The notes beneath the pieces are model-generated. The model did no database searches, had not been told where the DNA came from, and was given only the letters and a program-made list of their open reading frames with translations. The position numbers and the translations under genes were made by a program. From contig NZ_DIVJ01000029.1 in NCBI RefSeq assembly GCF_002428305.1, forward strand, positions 1-64,000: a DNA stretch of 64,000 nt. Direction: 5' to 3'. Shown in pieces: positions 8,063 to 16,815 of this stretch (its first letter is position 1; the number at the start of each line of letters is the position of its first letter). Source of the stretch: Flavobacterium sp. UBA6135 (GTDB lineage: Bacteria > Bacteroidota > Bacteroidia > Flavobacteriales > Flavobacteriaceae).

Positions 8063-8881
8063 ATGAAAAGAGTTATTGCTTTCAGTACATTTAGTTTCCT
8101 ATTATTTACAATGGGATGTGCCACTAATCCTTTAACAGGGAAAAGCACTTTAGCGTTAGTGGACAATAGTTCTATTTTTCCTTCTGCATTTCAGCAATAT
8201 GAGGCATTTTTAAAGGAAAACAAAGTTTTAACCGGAACTGCAGATGCAAAAAGAGTTGAAACAGTTGGGATTAAAATTAAGGATGCCGCTCAAAAATGGT
8301 TGACAGCAGTTGGCAAACCTAATTATTTAAAGGATTATCAATGGGAATACAAATTGGTAGAAGATAAAGCAGTTAATGCTTGGTGCATGCCGGGTGGAAA
8401 AATTGTGGTTTATACCGGTATATTACCTATTGCAAAAGATGATGCAGGATTAGCAACTGTGATGGGTCATGAAGTTGCCCATGCCTTATTAAATCATGGT
8501 CAGCAACGAATGAGTGCCGGTATGTTACAGCAAGTCGGAGCTGTTGGATTAGGAGCCGCAACCGGAAATTCAAGTACTGAAACCCAACAATTAGCTATGA
8601 CAGCCTATGGAGCAGGATCTCAAATGTTTGGAATGTTGCCATTTAGCAGAAATCATGAATCTGAAGCGGATAAAATCGGTTTGATATTGATGGCTATTGC
8701 CGGATATAACCCAGAGGCCTCTATTCCTTTTTGGCAAAGAATGGGAGGAGCATCAGGAGGTCAAGCACCGCCGGAGTTTATGAGTACGCACCCTTCTCAT
8801 AATACTAGGGTATCCAATTTAACAAAATGGATTCCAGAGGCAAAAGCAGAAGCCGCAAAATATGGTGTAACATTTAAATAA
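8063..8881 (+). CDS. M48 family metalloprotease, lipoprotein (LoiP/YcaL-like)
   Basis: A 272-residue zinc protease. The lipoprotein signal ends in TMGC (C19), followed by ATNPLTGKS, typical of LoiP/YcaL relatives. The zinc motif is HEVAH (H136, E137, H140) and the third ligand is E201 in HESEAD. It should be anchored in the outer or inner membrane facing the periplasm and degrade misfolded envelope proteins. It lies 41 bp after the GH31 gene, with no terminator visible between them, so readthrough is possible. A strong terminator follows it. Confidence 0.92.
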   Translation: MKRVIAFSTFSFLLFTMGCATNPLTGKSTLALVDNSSIFPSAFQQYEAFLKENKVLTGTADAKRVETVGIKIKDAAQKWLTAVGKPNYLKDYQWEYKLVEDKAVNAWCMPGGKIVVYTGILPIAKDDAGLATVMGHEVAHALLNHGQQRMSAGMLQQVGAVGLGAATGNSSTETQQLAMTAYGAGSQMFGMLPFSRNHESEADKIGLILMAIAGYNPEASIPFWQRMGGASGGQAPPEFMSTHPSHNTRVSNLTKWIPEAKAEAAKYGVTFK

Positions 8882-8896
8882 AAAATAGTATTTTCG

Positions 8897-8925
8897 AAGC
8901 TGTTCTGAAAAGAGCAGCTTTTTTT
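8897..8925 (+). terminator. Terminator after the M48 protease gene
   Basis: AAGCTGTTCT (8897-8906) pairs with AGAGCAGCTT (8911-8920) with one wobble and a GAAA loop, followed by five T. This is a classic intrinsic terminator. Confidence 0.85.
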
Positions 8926-8944
8926 ATGTCTAAAAATTTCAACT

Positions 8945-10249
8945 ATGGCAATACTTTTAAAAGGAAGCAAAAAATTACTGAACGCTTGGGCTTTTTATGA
9001 TTGGGCCAATTCGGTATATCCGTTGGTAATTTCATCCTCTATTTTTCCTTTGTATTACGGGTTTTTATTTCCGAAAGAGAATCCGAATATCCTTTTTTTA
9101 GGTTATGAATTTAAAAGTACGGCACTCATCAGTTTTGTTACTGCTTTTGCTTTTTTATGTGTTGCTTTTTTCTCTCCGATTTTATCAGGGATTGCTGATT
9201 TTGCAGGTAATAAAAAACGTTTTATGCAGTTTTTTTGTTATTTAGGAGCTTTTTCTTGTATTGGGATGTATTGGTTTACAGCGGATAATATCTATTTTGG
9301 AATAGTCTGTTTCTTTTTTGGATTGATTGGATTTTGGGGGAGTTTGGTGTTTTATAATTCCTATTTACCCGACATCGCTTATAAAGAGCAACAAGACAGT
9401 TTGAGTGCCAAAGGGTATTCGATGGGTTATGTAGGAAGTGTTATTTTGTTATTGGTAAACTTATACATGATTATCGGAAAAGAGGGAGAAGAAGCTCTTC
9501 TAGCTATGCGAATGGCTTTTGCGATGACCGGAATTTGGTGGATTCTTTTTGCTCAATATGCTTTTTGGTATTTGCCAAAAGGAAATAAGAATGCCGATAA
9601 AATTACTAAAGATGTCATCTTAAACGGATTTAGAGAACTGAAAAAAGTGCAAAGTCAATTATACCAAAACCTCAGGCTTTATCGCTATTTAGTTGCTTTT
9701 TTTGTGTATAGTATGGCAGTTCAAACGGTAATGTTAGTGGCGACTTATTTTGGTGAACAAGAAATAAATTGGTCAACCGATAGTGAAAAAACAACCGGTT
9801 TAATCATAAGTATTTTAGTGATTCAATTGGTTGCCGTTGTTGGTGCGACTTTAACTTCCAAAGCTTCAGAAAAATTCGGAAATATTTCAACGTTGATTGT
9901 GATTAACGCCATTTGGGCAATCATTTGTGTGTTTGCTTACTTTGTAACCGAACCTATTCATTTTTATGTTACAGCAGGTTTTGTGGGAATGGTGATGGGC
10001 GGAATTCAAGCACTTTCTCGTTCAACTTATTCGAAATTTTTACCTAAAACAGAAGATACAGCGTCTTTCTTTAGTTTTTATGACGTTGCCGAAAAAATTG
10101 GAATTGTGATTGGTATGGCAATATATGGAACGATAGACCAAATTACAGGAAGCATGCGAAACGCAATTGTATTTTTAATGGTTTTCTTTGTAGCAGGATT
10201 GTTATTGTTACTGCGTGTACCAAAATATACTGCTTCCGAAGTAGAATAA
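8945..10249 (+). CDS. MFS transporter, UMF1 family
   Basis: A 434-residue polytopic membrane protein, about 12 hydrophobic segments across its length. The N-terminal AWAFYDWANS motif is characteristic of the UMF1/Atg22-like branch of the major facilitator superfamily. In Bacteroidota these are common and uncharacterised; substrates such as amino acids or sugars are speculative. It starts 20 bp after the upstream terminator and its 3' end forms half of its own terminator. Probably transcribed alone. Confidence 0.88.
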   Translation: MAILLKGSKKLLNAWAFYDWANSVYPLVISSSIFPLYYGFLFPKENPNILFLGYEFKSTALISFVTAFAFLCVAFFSPILSGIADFAGNKKRFMQFFCYLGAFSCIGMYWFTADNIYFGIVCFFFGLIGFWGSLVFYNSYLPDIAYKEQQDSLSAKGYSMGYVGSVILLLVNLYMIIGKEGEEALLAMRMAFAMTGIWWILFAQYAFWYLPKGNKNADKITKDVILNGFRELKKVQSQLYQNLRLYRYLVAFFVYSMAVQTVMLVATYFGEQEINWSTDSEKTTGLIISILVIQLVAVVGATLTSKASEKFGNISTLIVINAIWAIICVFAYFVTEPIHFYVTAGFVGMVMGGIQALSRSTYSKFLPKTEDTASFFSFYDVAEKIGIVIGMAIYGTIDQITGSMRNAIVFLMVFFVAGLLLLLRVPKYTASEVE

Positions 10250-10270
10250 TTTCGGAAGCAGATTTATTTT
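10230..10270 (+). terminator. Terminator overlapping the MFS gene stop
   Basis: CTGCTTCCGAA (10230-10240) inside the last codons pairs perfectly with TTCGGAAGCAG (10251-10261) after the stop, with a 10-base loop and then a T-rich run (ATTTATTTT). It lies between converging genes and may also block transcripts of the head-GIN gene. Confidence 0.75.
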
Positions 10271-10272
10271 AT

Positions 10273-10995
10273 TTAGATCATTTTAATTTTTCCAGATCCG
10301 GCCACTTTTGTGTCTACTTTTTTAGGTTTTCCCTTGTATTCAATATCGCCTGAACCTGCCACACGAGCTTCAATGAATTCGGAACACGTGGTTCTGATAT
10401 TTCCGGAACCTGAAACAGCTACTTTGCTTTTTTGAGCTAATAAATCAAAGGCTTTGATATCGCCTGAACCCGAAACATTCGCGTTGAAATTTTCGGTTTT
10501 TCCTTTTAATTCAATATCGCCTGAACCCGCAACATTTGCCGTAGTGTTTTGAGCATCAATCATTAGTTTGATGTCTCCTGAACCGGCTAAAGATGCTTTG
10601 AAATTGGCTGCTTTTAATGTAAAATCGCCTACAATATCTCCTGAACCGGCTAAGTTTATTTTTTCAACTTCTTCAACGGGAACAGTAATTTCAATTCTTT
10701 TTCCTCTTGATGGACTTAAATTATATCCTTTTTCTGTTCGAATTTGTAAATCATCATTTTTGCTTTCCACAACAATATGTTCAAGAATATTTTCTTCGCC
10801 TTTGATTGTGATTTTACCTTCTTTTCCTTTTACAAGTGTTACATAAAATGTACCCGCAACACTTATTGATTCATAATCTGATGTACTTATTTGTTTGGAG
10901 ATAAAGTTTCCGTTTCCTTTAATCTTTTTTTGTCCCCATTGAGCAGACGTTATTGAAACAGTTAAGATTGCTAGAAGTGTGATTATTTTTTTCAT
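10273..10995 (-). CDS. Head GIN domain (DUF2807) exported protein
   Basis: A 240-residue protein with a Sec signal peptide (residues 1-18, ending SAQ). It is built from seven short repeats of the form (L/V)(A/S)GSGDI spaced about 15-20 residues apart, from about residue 115 to the C terminus. This is the DUF2807 putative auto-transporter adhesin head fold, a predicted beta-helix. It should be in the periplasm or on the surface. It is the last gene of the ECF sigma operon, 30 bp after a related repeat protein. Function is not established for the family. Confidence 0.88.
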   Translation of the reverse strand: MKKIITLLAILTVSITSAQWGQKKIKGNGNFISKQISTSDYESISVAGTFYVTLVKGKEGKITIKGEENILEHIVVESKNDDLQIRTEKGYNLSPSRGKRIEITVPVEEVEKINLAGSGDIVGDFTLKAANFKASLAGSGDIKLMIDAQNTTANVAGSGDIELKGKTENFNANVSGSGDIKAFDLLAQKSKVAVSGSGNIRTTCSEFIEARVAGSGDIEYKGKPKKVDTKVAGSGKIKMI

Positions 10996-11025
10996 TATGA
11001 TTAAAGTTAATTATTATTGATTATT

Positions 11026-12078
11026 TTAATTTTGAGTTAGACTAACATTTCCATAATTGGAGGAGATTGTAAGTTGGTTTACACCACTTTTTTTATAAAA
11101 ACCTTTGTATGATTTAGTGTTTGAAGTTTCAATTCTTGAATTGTATTCCAATTCGGCATCGCTTTTAAAATTGGCATATTTTGTAGTCACATCAAAATCA
11201 AAGTAATAATTTGGACTGTGATTTATTTTAATATTGGTGTAACCGGCATCAATTGAAATTGAATTTGCTTTTGCAGAAATAGCATTTAAGGTAAGATTAC
11301 TATAATTGGTAGCCAATTTCAATTTACCCAAAATTTCTTCAATTTTGATGGAAAGATAGTTGCCGCTTCCTTCAACATTTGTCACTTTACCAATATTGAT
11401 TTTTCCATAATTACTGGAATAATTCAAATTTGTTCCATTTAAAACAATCACATCGGTATAACTTGAATTTAAATTCAAATTGGTGAAATCATTCATGGTT
11501 AATCCGGAATATTTTGCATTGATGGTTGCATTTTTTACCATTTCAATGGTTGATTTTGAACAATAATCAATTTTGATATCATTTGAAGTGTTGTTTAATT
11601 TACCCAATGAAATTTTACCATATTTACAAACGATATTGGTGCTTCCGTTTAAATCATGAGTTACAATATTTCCGTAATGGTTGATAATTTTTACATTTCC
11701 GTTTTTTGGAATTTTAACGGTATAGTTTACTTCCATATTACTTCTTTTGCTGTAATTTGAAGTTTTTCCAAATATGGTTTTTGCGGAATACAAACTTTTA
11801 CTTCCTCCTAGATCAATTGAAATGGATTCTAATTTGCTATCGACCCATTTTTCATCATCTGCACTTACGGTAATTATGACTTCAATATCAATTTTGTCTT
11901 CGTTCCACGTTGTGATTAAAACGTTTCCGTATTTATTATTGATATCAACAGTTGCATCAGGGTTAACAGCAACTGTTTTTTTAACTGTTTTTTGTTTGGT
12001 GTGCTTGCCGTTAAAATCTTTTGCATAGGAAACAGAAGTCAGCAATACAAATAAGCATATGTTAAATAGATTTTTCAT
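11026..12078 (-). CDS. Exported beta-repeat protein, DUF4097-like putative adhesin
   Basis: A 350-residue protein with a signal peptide (residues 1-19, ending SYA). After about residue 40 it shows repeated short strands marked by YGNV, YGNI, YGKI, YSNL and YANF, a pattern of a right-handed beta-helix and of the DUF4097 group of predicted surface proteins. No catalytic motif is seen. It overlaps the upstream anti-sigma-like gene by 17 bp and precedes the head-GIN gene by 30 bp, so all are probably one operon. The role could be envelope sensing or adhesion; this is inference. Confidence 0.7.
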   Translation of the reverse strand: MKNLFNICLFVLLTSVSYAKDFNGKHTKQKTVKKTVAVNPDATVDINNKYGNVLITTWNEDKIDIEVIITVSADDEKWVDSKLESISIDLGGSKSLYSAKTIFGKTSNYSKRSNMEVNYTVKIPKNGNVKIINHYGNIVTHDLNGSTNIVCKYGKISLGKLNNTSNDIKIDYCSKSTIEMVKNATINAKYSGLTMNDFTNLNLNSSYTDVIVLNGTNLNYSSNYGKINIGKVTNVEGSGNYLSIKIEEILGKLKLATNYSNLTLNAISAKANSISIDAGYTNIKINHSPNYYFDFDVTTKYANFKSDAELEYNSRIETSNTKSYKGFYKKSGVNQLTISSNYGNVSLTQN

Positions 12079-12610
12079 TTTGAATAGTGTTTTGATACGT
12101 AATTATTTCAATTTTTTTGATGATGTCTTCGATGAATGAAATTCGGGTCTGAAAATTTACAATCATTGCATTCAGCACTTGTTTGGTGTCTCCGTTTTTT
12201 TGTAATTCGAGAATTATTTTTTGATAATCTTCTTCAAAAATTTTCATCTGAATCATGGCGTCTTCAATAATTTCTTTTGTTTCTGGAGTTTGTTTTGATT
12301 TTAAATCGTTTAATTCTTTTTCAACTACAGAAGCAAAGTAATCGTGGGTTTCTTTGGTCTGTGATGAAGCGTTTTGCCATTGATCTGTTGGTTGTTCGTT
12401 TTTAAGTTGATAAAAAGTTATCATTCCAACAATCAGTAGAAGTGAAGCCGCTAGTGATAATGGTAACCAATTTTTCTTTTTGTTTTGAACGGGTTCAGTG
12501 TTTAATTTTTTCAAAAATCTTTCAGAATGACCTAGCCGTGGAGCTTCGGTATCCCATTGATTTTCAAATTGACTGAACAATTTTTCCATTTGATCTTTTT
12601 TCTCTTGCAT
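12062..12610 (-). CDS. Probable membrane anti-sigma factor
   Basis: A 182-residue protein with a basic N-terminal part of about 45 residues, one transmembrane segment at about 46-66 (LPLSLAASLLLIVGMITFY) and a long, charged, helical C-terminal region likely in the periplasm. It starts 7 bp after the ECF sigma gene, the standard place of an anti-sigma factor. No known anti-sigma zinc motif (HxxxCxxC) is present, so assignment rests on topology and context. The periplasmic helical part could sense an envelope signal. Confidence 0.65.
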   Translation of the reverse strand: MQEKKDQMEKLFSQFENQWDTEAPRLGHSERFLKKLNTEPVQNKKKNWLPLSLAASLLLIVGMITFYQLKNEQPTDQWQNASSQTKETHDYFASVVEKELNDLKSKQTPETKEIIEDAMIQMKIFEEDYQKIILELQKNGDTKQVLNAMIVNFQTRISFIEDIIKKIEIITYQNTIQNEKSI

Positions 12611-12617
12611 AATCCTT

Positions 12618-13166
12618 TTATTTTACTGCTAATTGCATTCGTAAACTTTCTTTTGCTCTACTCATAGTAGTTCTGCAATTGGCATAACTGATGTTTAATA
12701 TTTCACAAACTTCTTCTAAATCAAAACCTTCAATGAATACTAATGTTAGTATCATTCGGTAGCTTTCCTTTAAGTTTTGAATAGCGTTTAATACTTCCTG
12801 AACCTTTAAATTGGTATAATCAATAGACTCATCTTCGGGTTCATCTTCAATTTTATAGACTTTAGTTTCAAAATCATCATGATTAAAAAAGCTATTTTTT
12901 TTATAAAAATCAATGCTGTAATTAATAATAATTCGTTTTAACCAAGCTCCAAAAGCAACTTCATTTCTAAAGGTATCCAGTTTTTGAAAAGCTTTTAAAA
13001 ATCCTTCTTGCATCACATCTTCTGCAAAATGTTCATCTTTCACAATTCGAAGAGCCACGTTATACATCGCTTTGCAATAGCGATTATACACCTCTAGTTG
13101 TGCTTTTTGATTATTTTGCTTGCAAAGCAAGATTAAATGCTCAATATTTTCGTTTGCTAAACTCAA
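12618..13166 (-). CDS. ECF-type RNA polymerase sigma factor
   Basis: A 182-residue sigma factor with sigma-70 region 2 at about residues 25-95 (AEDVMQEGFLKAFQ, then FGAWLKRIIINYSIDFYKK) and region 4 at about 120-180 (helix-turn-helix around LEEVCEILNISYANCRTTMSRAK). Regions 1 and 3 are absent, as in ECF factors. It heads a minus-strand operon with a membrane anti-sigma-like protein and two exported repeat proteins. ECF factors often drive their own operon; its promoter target is not identified here. Confidence 0.93.
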   Translation of the reverse strand: MSLANENIEHLILLCKQNNQKAQLEVYNRYCKAMYNVALRIVKDEHFAEDVMQEGFLKAFQKLDTFRNEVAFGAWLKRIIINYSIDFYKKNSFFNHDDFETKVYKIEDEPEDESIDYTNLKVQEVLNAIQNLKESYRMILTLVFIEGFDLEEVCEILNISYANCRTTMSRAKESLRMQLAVK

Positions 13167-13240
13167 TTGGTTAACTGGATTTGATTTAAAGACAAATTAA
13201 TTTATTAAATGTTACAGTTTTGTAAAAATAAAATTTAAAA

Positions 13241-13274
13241 TTGTTCTTTAGATGTATTCAAATTTTTATATTTG
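13241..13274 (+). promoter_or_regulatory. Likely promoter of the lipoprotein gene at 13297
   Basis: TTG at 13241-13243 and TATATTTG at 13267-13274 are spaced 23 bp, the upper limit of the Bacteroidota consensus. The ATG lies 22 bases after the -7 element. Confidence 0.45.
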
Positions 13275-13296
13275 GAAAATTTAAATTTAATCCCAA

Positions 13297-14031
13297 ATGA
13301 AAAAGCATAACTTACTTTATATTATTACATTAATTTTTTCTTCATTGGTTATTTCTTGTTCTGGAGATGTAGAACCAATTGATCCGGCTATTCAGATTCC
13401 GAATCCAAACAATGGAGGAGGTAATAATGGAGGAGGAACATCAACCGGTGATTATTGGCCTATGGCAGTAAATAATTCATGGATTTTTGTTAAAGATGGG
13501 GTGAATCAACCACCTATGAAAATCATTTCAACGGAGTCAATTAACAATAGTACTCATTATAAGTATGATAACTTTGTTGGTATGTCCACAGAAGGTCAAG
13601 CTTTTGAAGGAAACATTTGGACTAAAAAGAGCAGTGGTAATTATTATGTAAGACAACAAGCTACAATTCCTTCTGTACCGGGAATGCCTTCAATTACTAT
13701 TTCTCCGATTGAAATAATTATTTTGAAAGACTTTTTAGCAGTTAATCAAACATGGACTCAGAATTTTACTCAAACCACTACAATTGAAGGAATTCCTCCC
13801 GTTCAAACTCAAGTTAATATAGTTGGTAAAATTTTAGAAAAAGATGTAACTGTGACTGTGAATAATGTTTCCTATGAAAATGTAATTAAAGTTGAATTAA
13901 TTCAAAATACACAAGGTCAAACATTGACAAATTATTATTGGTTTGCTAAAAACATTGGTTTAATAAAATATGTTAATATTGCAATGGGACAAACCCTTGA
14001 TCACGACTTAGTAAGTTATACAGTTAATTAA
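13297..14031 (+). CDS. Hypothetical lipoprotein with Gly/Asn linker
   Basis: A 244-residue protein with a lipoprotein signal ending in VISC (C21). A flexible Asn/Gly-rich linker (about 34-50) separates the lipid anchor from a domain of about 190 residues rich in beta strands. The domain begins YWPMAVNNSWIF, a start often seen in uncharacterised Bacteroidota surface lipoproteins. No catalytic motif is seen. It is transcribed alone, with a promoter in front and a terminator behind, divergent from the ECF sigma gene. It could be a target of that sigma factor, but nothing in the sequence proves this. Confidence 0.75.
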   Translation: MKKHNLLYIITLIFSSLVISCSGDVEPIDPAIQIPNPNNGGGNNGGGTSTGDYWPMAVNNSWIFVKDGVNQPPMKIISTESINNSTHYKYDNFVGMSTEGQAFEGNIWTKKSSGNYYVRQQATIPSVPGMPSITISPIEIIILKDFLAVNQTWTQNFTQTTTIEGIPPVQTQVNIVGKILEKDVTVTVNNVSYENVIKVELIQNTQGQTLTNYYWFAKNIGLIKYVNIAMGQTLDHDLVSYTVN

Positions 14032-14050
14032 TTTTTAACTCATTTTAATA

Positions 14051-14078
14051 ACCGTTTCCATTTGGAGACGGTTTTTTT
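14051..14078 (+). terminator. Terminator after the lipoprotein gene
   Basis: ACCGTTTCC (14051-14059) pairs with GGAGACGGT (14064-14071-region) with one wobble, followed by seven T. Confidence 0.8.
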
Positions 14079-14165
14079 ATGGCATGAGATTTGACATTTT
14101 ATAGATGGTTAGTTGTATTTCATCGTTTATGTTGTAGATTCTTATTCACAATCAAACATATACTC

Positions 14166-14173
14166 TATATTTG
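14166..14173 (+). promoter_or_regulatory. -7 element of lon
   Basis: TATATTTG matches TAnnTTTG. It lies 47 bases upstream of the chosen lon start at 14221 and inside a longer upstream reading frame, which supports the shorter start. No TTG lies at the normal distance. Confidence 0.45.
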
Positions 14174-14220
14174 CTTTCCTTTTTTTTATGTTTAATGACA
14201 AAATGACCTATAAAATAACT

Positions 14221-16671
14221 ATGTCAAATCACAAAATTTTAACCCTAGACAAATTGTCACTTCATGATTTTGATACTGAAGCCGATTTAATTCCGTTATT
14301 GACTCCCGAAGATGAGGAGGAAATGAATAAGGAAGAGCTTCCAAAGTCATTACCAATATTGCCCTTACGAAATATGGTTTTATTTCCGGGAGTTGTAATC
14401 CCAATTACCGCAGGAAGAGATAAATCAATTAAATTAATAAATGATGCCAATGCAGCCGGAAAAGTAATTGGTGTAGTGGCTCAAATCAATGAAGAAATTG
14501 AAGATCCGAAAAGAGAAGATATTAATACGATTGGAACTGTTGCTCAAATTTTAAGAGTTTTAAAAATGCCTGATGGTAATGTTACCGTAATCTTACAAGG
14601 CAAAAAACGATTTGAGATTGATAAAGTTATTTCTGAAGATCCTTATATCAATGCTTTTGTTAAAGAAGTTCCTGAAAAAAGACCAAGTCATACTGATACC
14701 GAGTTTGGAGCAATCATTGAATCAATTAAAGAAATTGCCATTCAAATTATTAAATCGAGTCCGAATATCCCAACTGAAGCCACTTTTGCTATAAAGAATA
14801 TTGAAAGTAAATCATTTCTAATCAATTTTGTTTCCTCCAATATGAATCTTTCTGTTCAAGAGAAGCAAGAATTGTTGATGATGAATGTTTTGAAGGAACG
14901 AGCGTTGACTACCTTGCGTTACATGAACACAGAGTTGCAAAAATTGGAGTTGAAAAACGATATTCAATCTAAAGTAAGATTTGATTTAGACCAGCAACAA
15001 CGTGAATATTTCTTGCATCAGCAAATGAAAACCATACAAGAAGAATTGGGCGGTGTTTCTTATGAGCAGGAAATTGAAGAAATGCGTCAGAAAGCAAAAT
15101 CCAAAAAATGGAATAAAAAAGTGGAAGACCATTTTGAAAAGGAATTAAAAAAATTACAACGAACCAATCCACAGTCTCCTGATTTTGGAATATCACGTAA
15201 TTATTTAGAACTCTTTTTAGAATTACCATGGAATGATTATTCAAAAGACAATTTTGATTTAAAACGAGCAGAAAAAATTCTAGACAAAGACCATTTTGGT
15301 CTTGAAGACGTTAAGAAAAGAATTATTGAACATTTGGCGGTTTTAAAGTTAAGAAACGATATGAAATCTCCAATTTTGTGTTTAACCGGACCTCCTGGAG
15401 TTGGAAAAACATCAATTGGAAAATCCATTGCAAAAGCTCTTGGTAGAGAATATGTGAGAATGTCATTAGGCGGTTTGCGTGACGAAGCAGAAATCAGAGG
15501 TCACAGAAAAACATATATTGGAGCCATGCCCGGTCGTATTCTTCAAAATATAAAAAAGGCAGGAACATCCAATCCGGTTTTTGTTTTAGATGAAATCGAT
15601 AAACTTTCGGCCAGCCATTCCGGAGATCCTTCTTCTGCATTGTTGGAAGTTTTAGATCCGGAACAAAACAATGAGTTCTATGATAATTTTTTGGAAATGG
15701 GTTATGATTTGTCTAAAGTGATGTTTATTGCCACATCAAATACGATGTCATCAATCCAACCGGCTTTGAAAGACAGAATGGAAGTAATTAAAATGTCAGG
15801 TTATACTATTGAAGAAAAAGTTGGAATAGCCGCCAAACATTTATTGCCAAAACAATTAAAAGAACACGGACTAACCACAAAAGATTTGACTATTGGAAAA
15901 CGTCAATTAGAAAAAATAATTGAAGGTTACACTAGAGAATCCGGAGTTAGAAGTTTGGAACAAAAGATTGCTCAAGTAATTCGAAATGCAGCAAAATCTG
16001 TTGCAATGGAAGAAGAATACAATAAAAAAGTGACAGATGAAGACATTATTAAAGTGCTAGGAGCTCCACGTTTAGAACGTGACAAGTCTGAAGGGAATGA
16101 TGTGGCTGGAGTTGTAACTGGTTTAGCCTGGACAAGTGTTGGAGGCGATATTTTATTTATAGAATCTTTAATTTCAAAAGGAAAAGGAACACTTACCTTA
16201 ACCGGAAATTTGGGAACAGTTATGAAAGAATCGGCGACTATAGCTTTGGAATACATCAAATCGTATTCGGAAGAGTTGGGAATCAATCAAGATTTATTAC
16301 AAAATTATAACATTCACATTCACGTTCCGGAAGGAGCAACACCAAAAGACGGACCAAGTGCCGGAATTGCAATGTTAACATCGATTGTTTCTGTTTTGAC
16401 TCAAAAAAGAGTTAAGAAAAACTTAGCCATGACCGGCGAAATTACGCTAAGAGGAAAAGTGCTCCCTGTGGGTGGAATAAAAGAAAAAATCTTAGCAGCA
16501 AAACGTGCTAACATAAAAGAGATCATACTTTGTGCAGATAACAAACATGATATTGATGAGATTAAACCGGAATACTTAGAAGGTTTAACCTTTCATTATG
16601 TCAAAGAAATGGCGGAAGTGCTAAAATTAGCCATCACCAATCAAAATGTAAAAAACGCAAAAAAACTTTAA
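14221..16671 (+). CDS. lon: Endopeptidase La (Lon), ATP-dependent protease
   Basis: An 816-residue Lon protease that degrades damaged and regulatory proteins in the cytosol. The N-terminal substrate domain (from LPILPLRNMVLFPG) is followed by a coiled region, the AAA+ module (Walker A GPPGVGKT 390-397, Walker B VFVLDEIDK) and the Ser-Lys protease domain (S713 in DGPSAG, K756 in GIKEK). The frame is open back to 14113, but the ATG at 14221 (MSNHKILTLD) matches the usual family N terminus and lies after a -7 element. A strong terminator follows. Confidence 0.96.
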   Translation: MSNHKILTLDKLSLHDFDTEADLIPLLTPEDEEEMNKEELPKSLPILPLRNMVLFPGVVIPITAGRDKSIKLINDANAAGKVIGVVAQINEEIEDPKREDINTIGTVAQILRVLKMPDGNVTVILQGKKRFEIDKVISEDPYINAFVKEVPEKRPSHTDTEFGAIIESIKEIAIQIIKSSPNIPTEATFAIKNIESKSFLINFVSSNMNLSVQEKQELLMMNVLKERALTTLRYMNTELQKLELKNDIQSKVRFDLDQQQREYFLHQQMKTIQEELGGVSYEQEIEEMRQKAKSKKWNKKVEDHFEKELKKLQRTNPQSPDFGISRNYLELFLELPWNDYSKDNFDLKRAEKILDKDHFGLEDVKKRIIEHLAVLKLRNDMKSPILCLTGPPGVGKTSIGKSIAKALGREYVRMSLGGLRDEAEIRGHRKTYIGAMPGRILQNIKKAGTSNPVFVLDEIDKLSASHSGDPSSALLEVLDPEQNNEFYDNFLEMGYDLSKVMFIATSNTMSSIQPALKDRMEVIKMSGYTIEEKVGIAAKHLLPKQLKEHGLTTKDLTIGKRQLEKIIEGYTRESGVRSLEQKIAQVIRNAAKSVAMEEEYNKKVTDEDIIKVLGAPRLERDKSEGNDVAGVVTGLAWTSVGGDILFIESLISKGKGTLTLTGNLGTVMKESATIALEYIKSYSEELGINQDLLQNYNIHIHVPEGATPKDGPSAGIAMLTSIVSVLTQKRVKKNLAMTGEITLRGKVLPVGGIKEKILAAKRANIKEIILCADNKHDIDEIKPEYLEGLTFHYVKEMAEVLKLAITNQNVKNAKKL

Positions 16672-16681
16672 GTTTAATTAA

Positions 16682-16715
16682 AATGGCAATCAATTTTTCG
16701 ATTGCCATTTTTTTT
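16682..16715 (+). terminator. Terminator after lon
   Basis: AATGGCAATC (16682-16691) and GATTGCCATT (16700-16709) form a perfect stem with an 8-base loop and a run of T. Confidence 0.9.
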
Positions 16716-16815
16716 CATCCTTCGTTAACTTTACGATTTCAAATAAAAACTTACTCAACAAAAAATAATATCTTCGCAACTTCGTTTATAGGAGAAGTAC
16801 TTCCCAAAAAAGGCT

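Noticed and set aside
10310..10700. Evenly spaced direct repeats that might suggest a CRISPR array
   Set aside because: The repeats are coding: they are the GSGDI beta-repeats of the head-GIN gene, with codon-period spacing and no conserved spacers.
14113..14220. N-terminal extension of Lon (residues MYFIVYV...)
   Set aside because: It contains a -7 promoter element and does not fit the conserved family N terminus at MSNHKILTLD.
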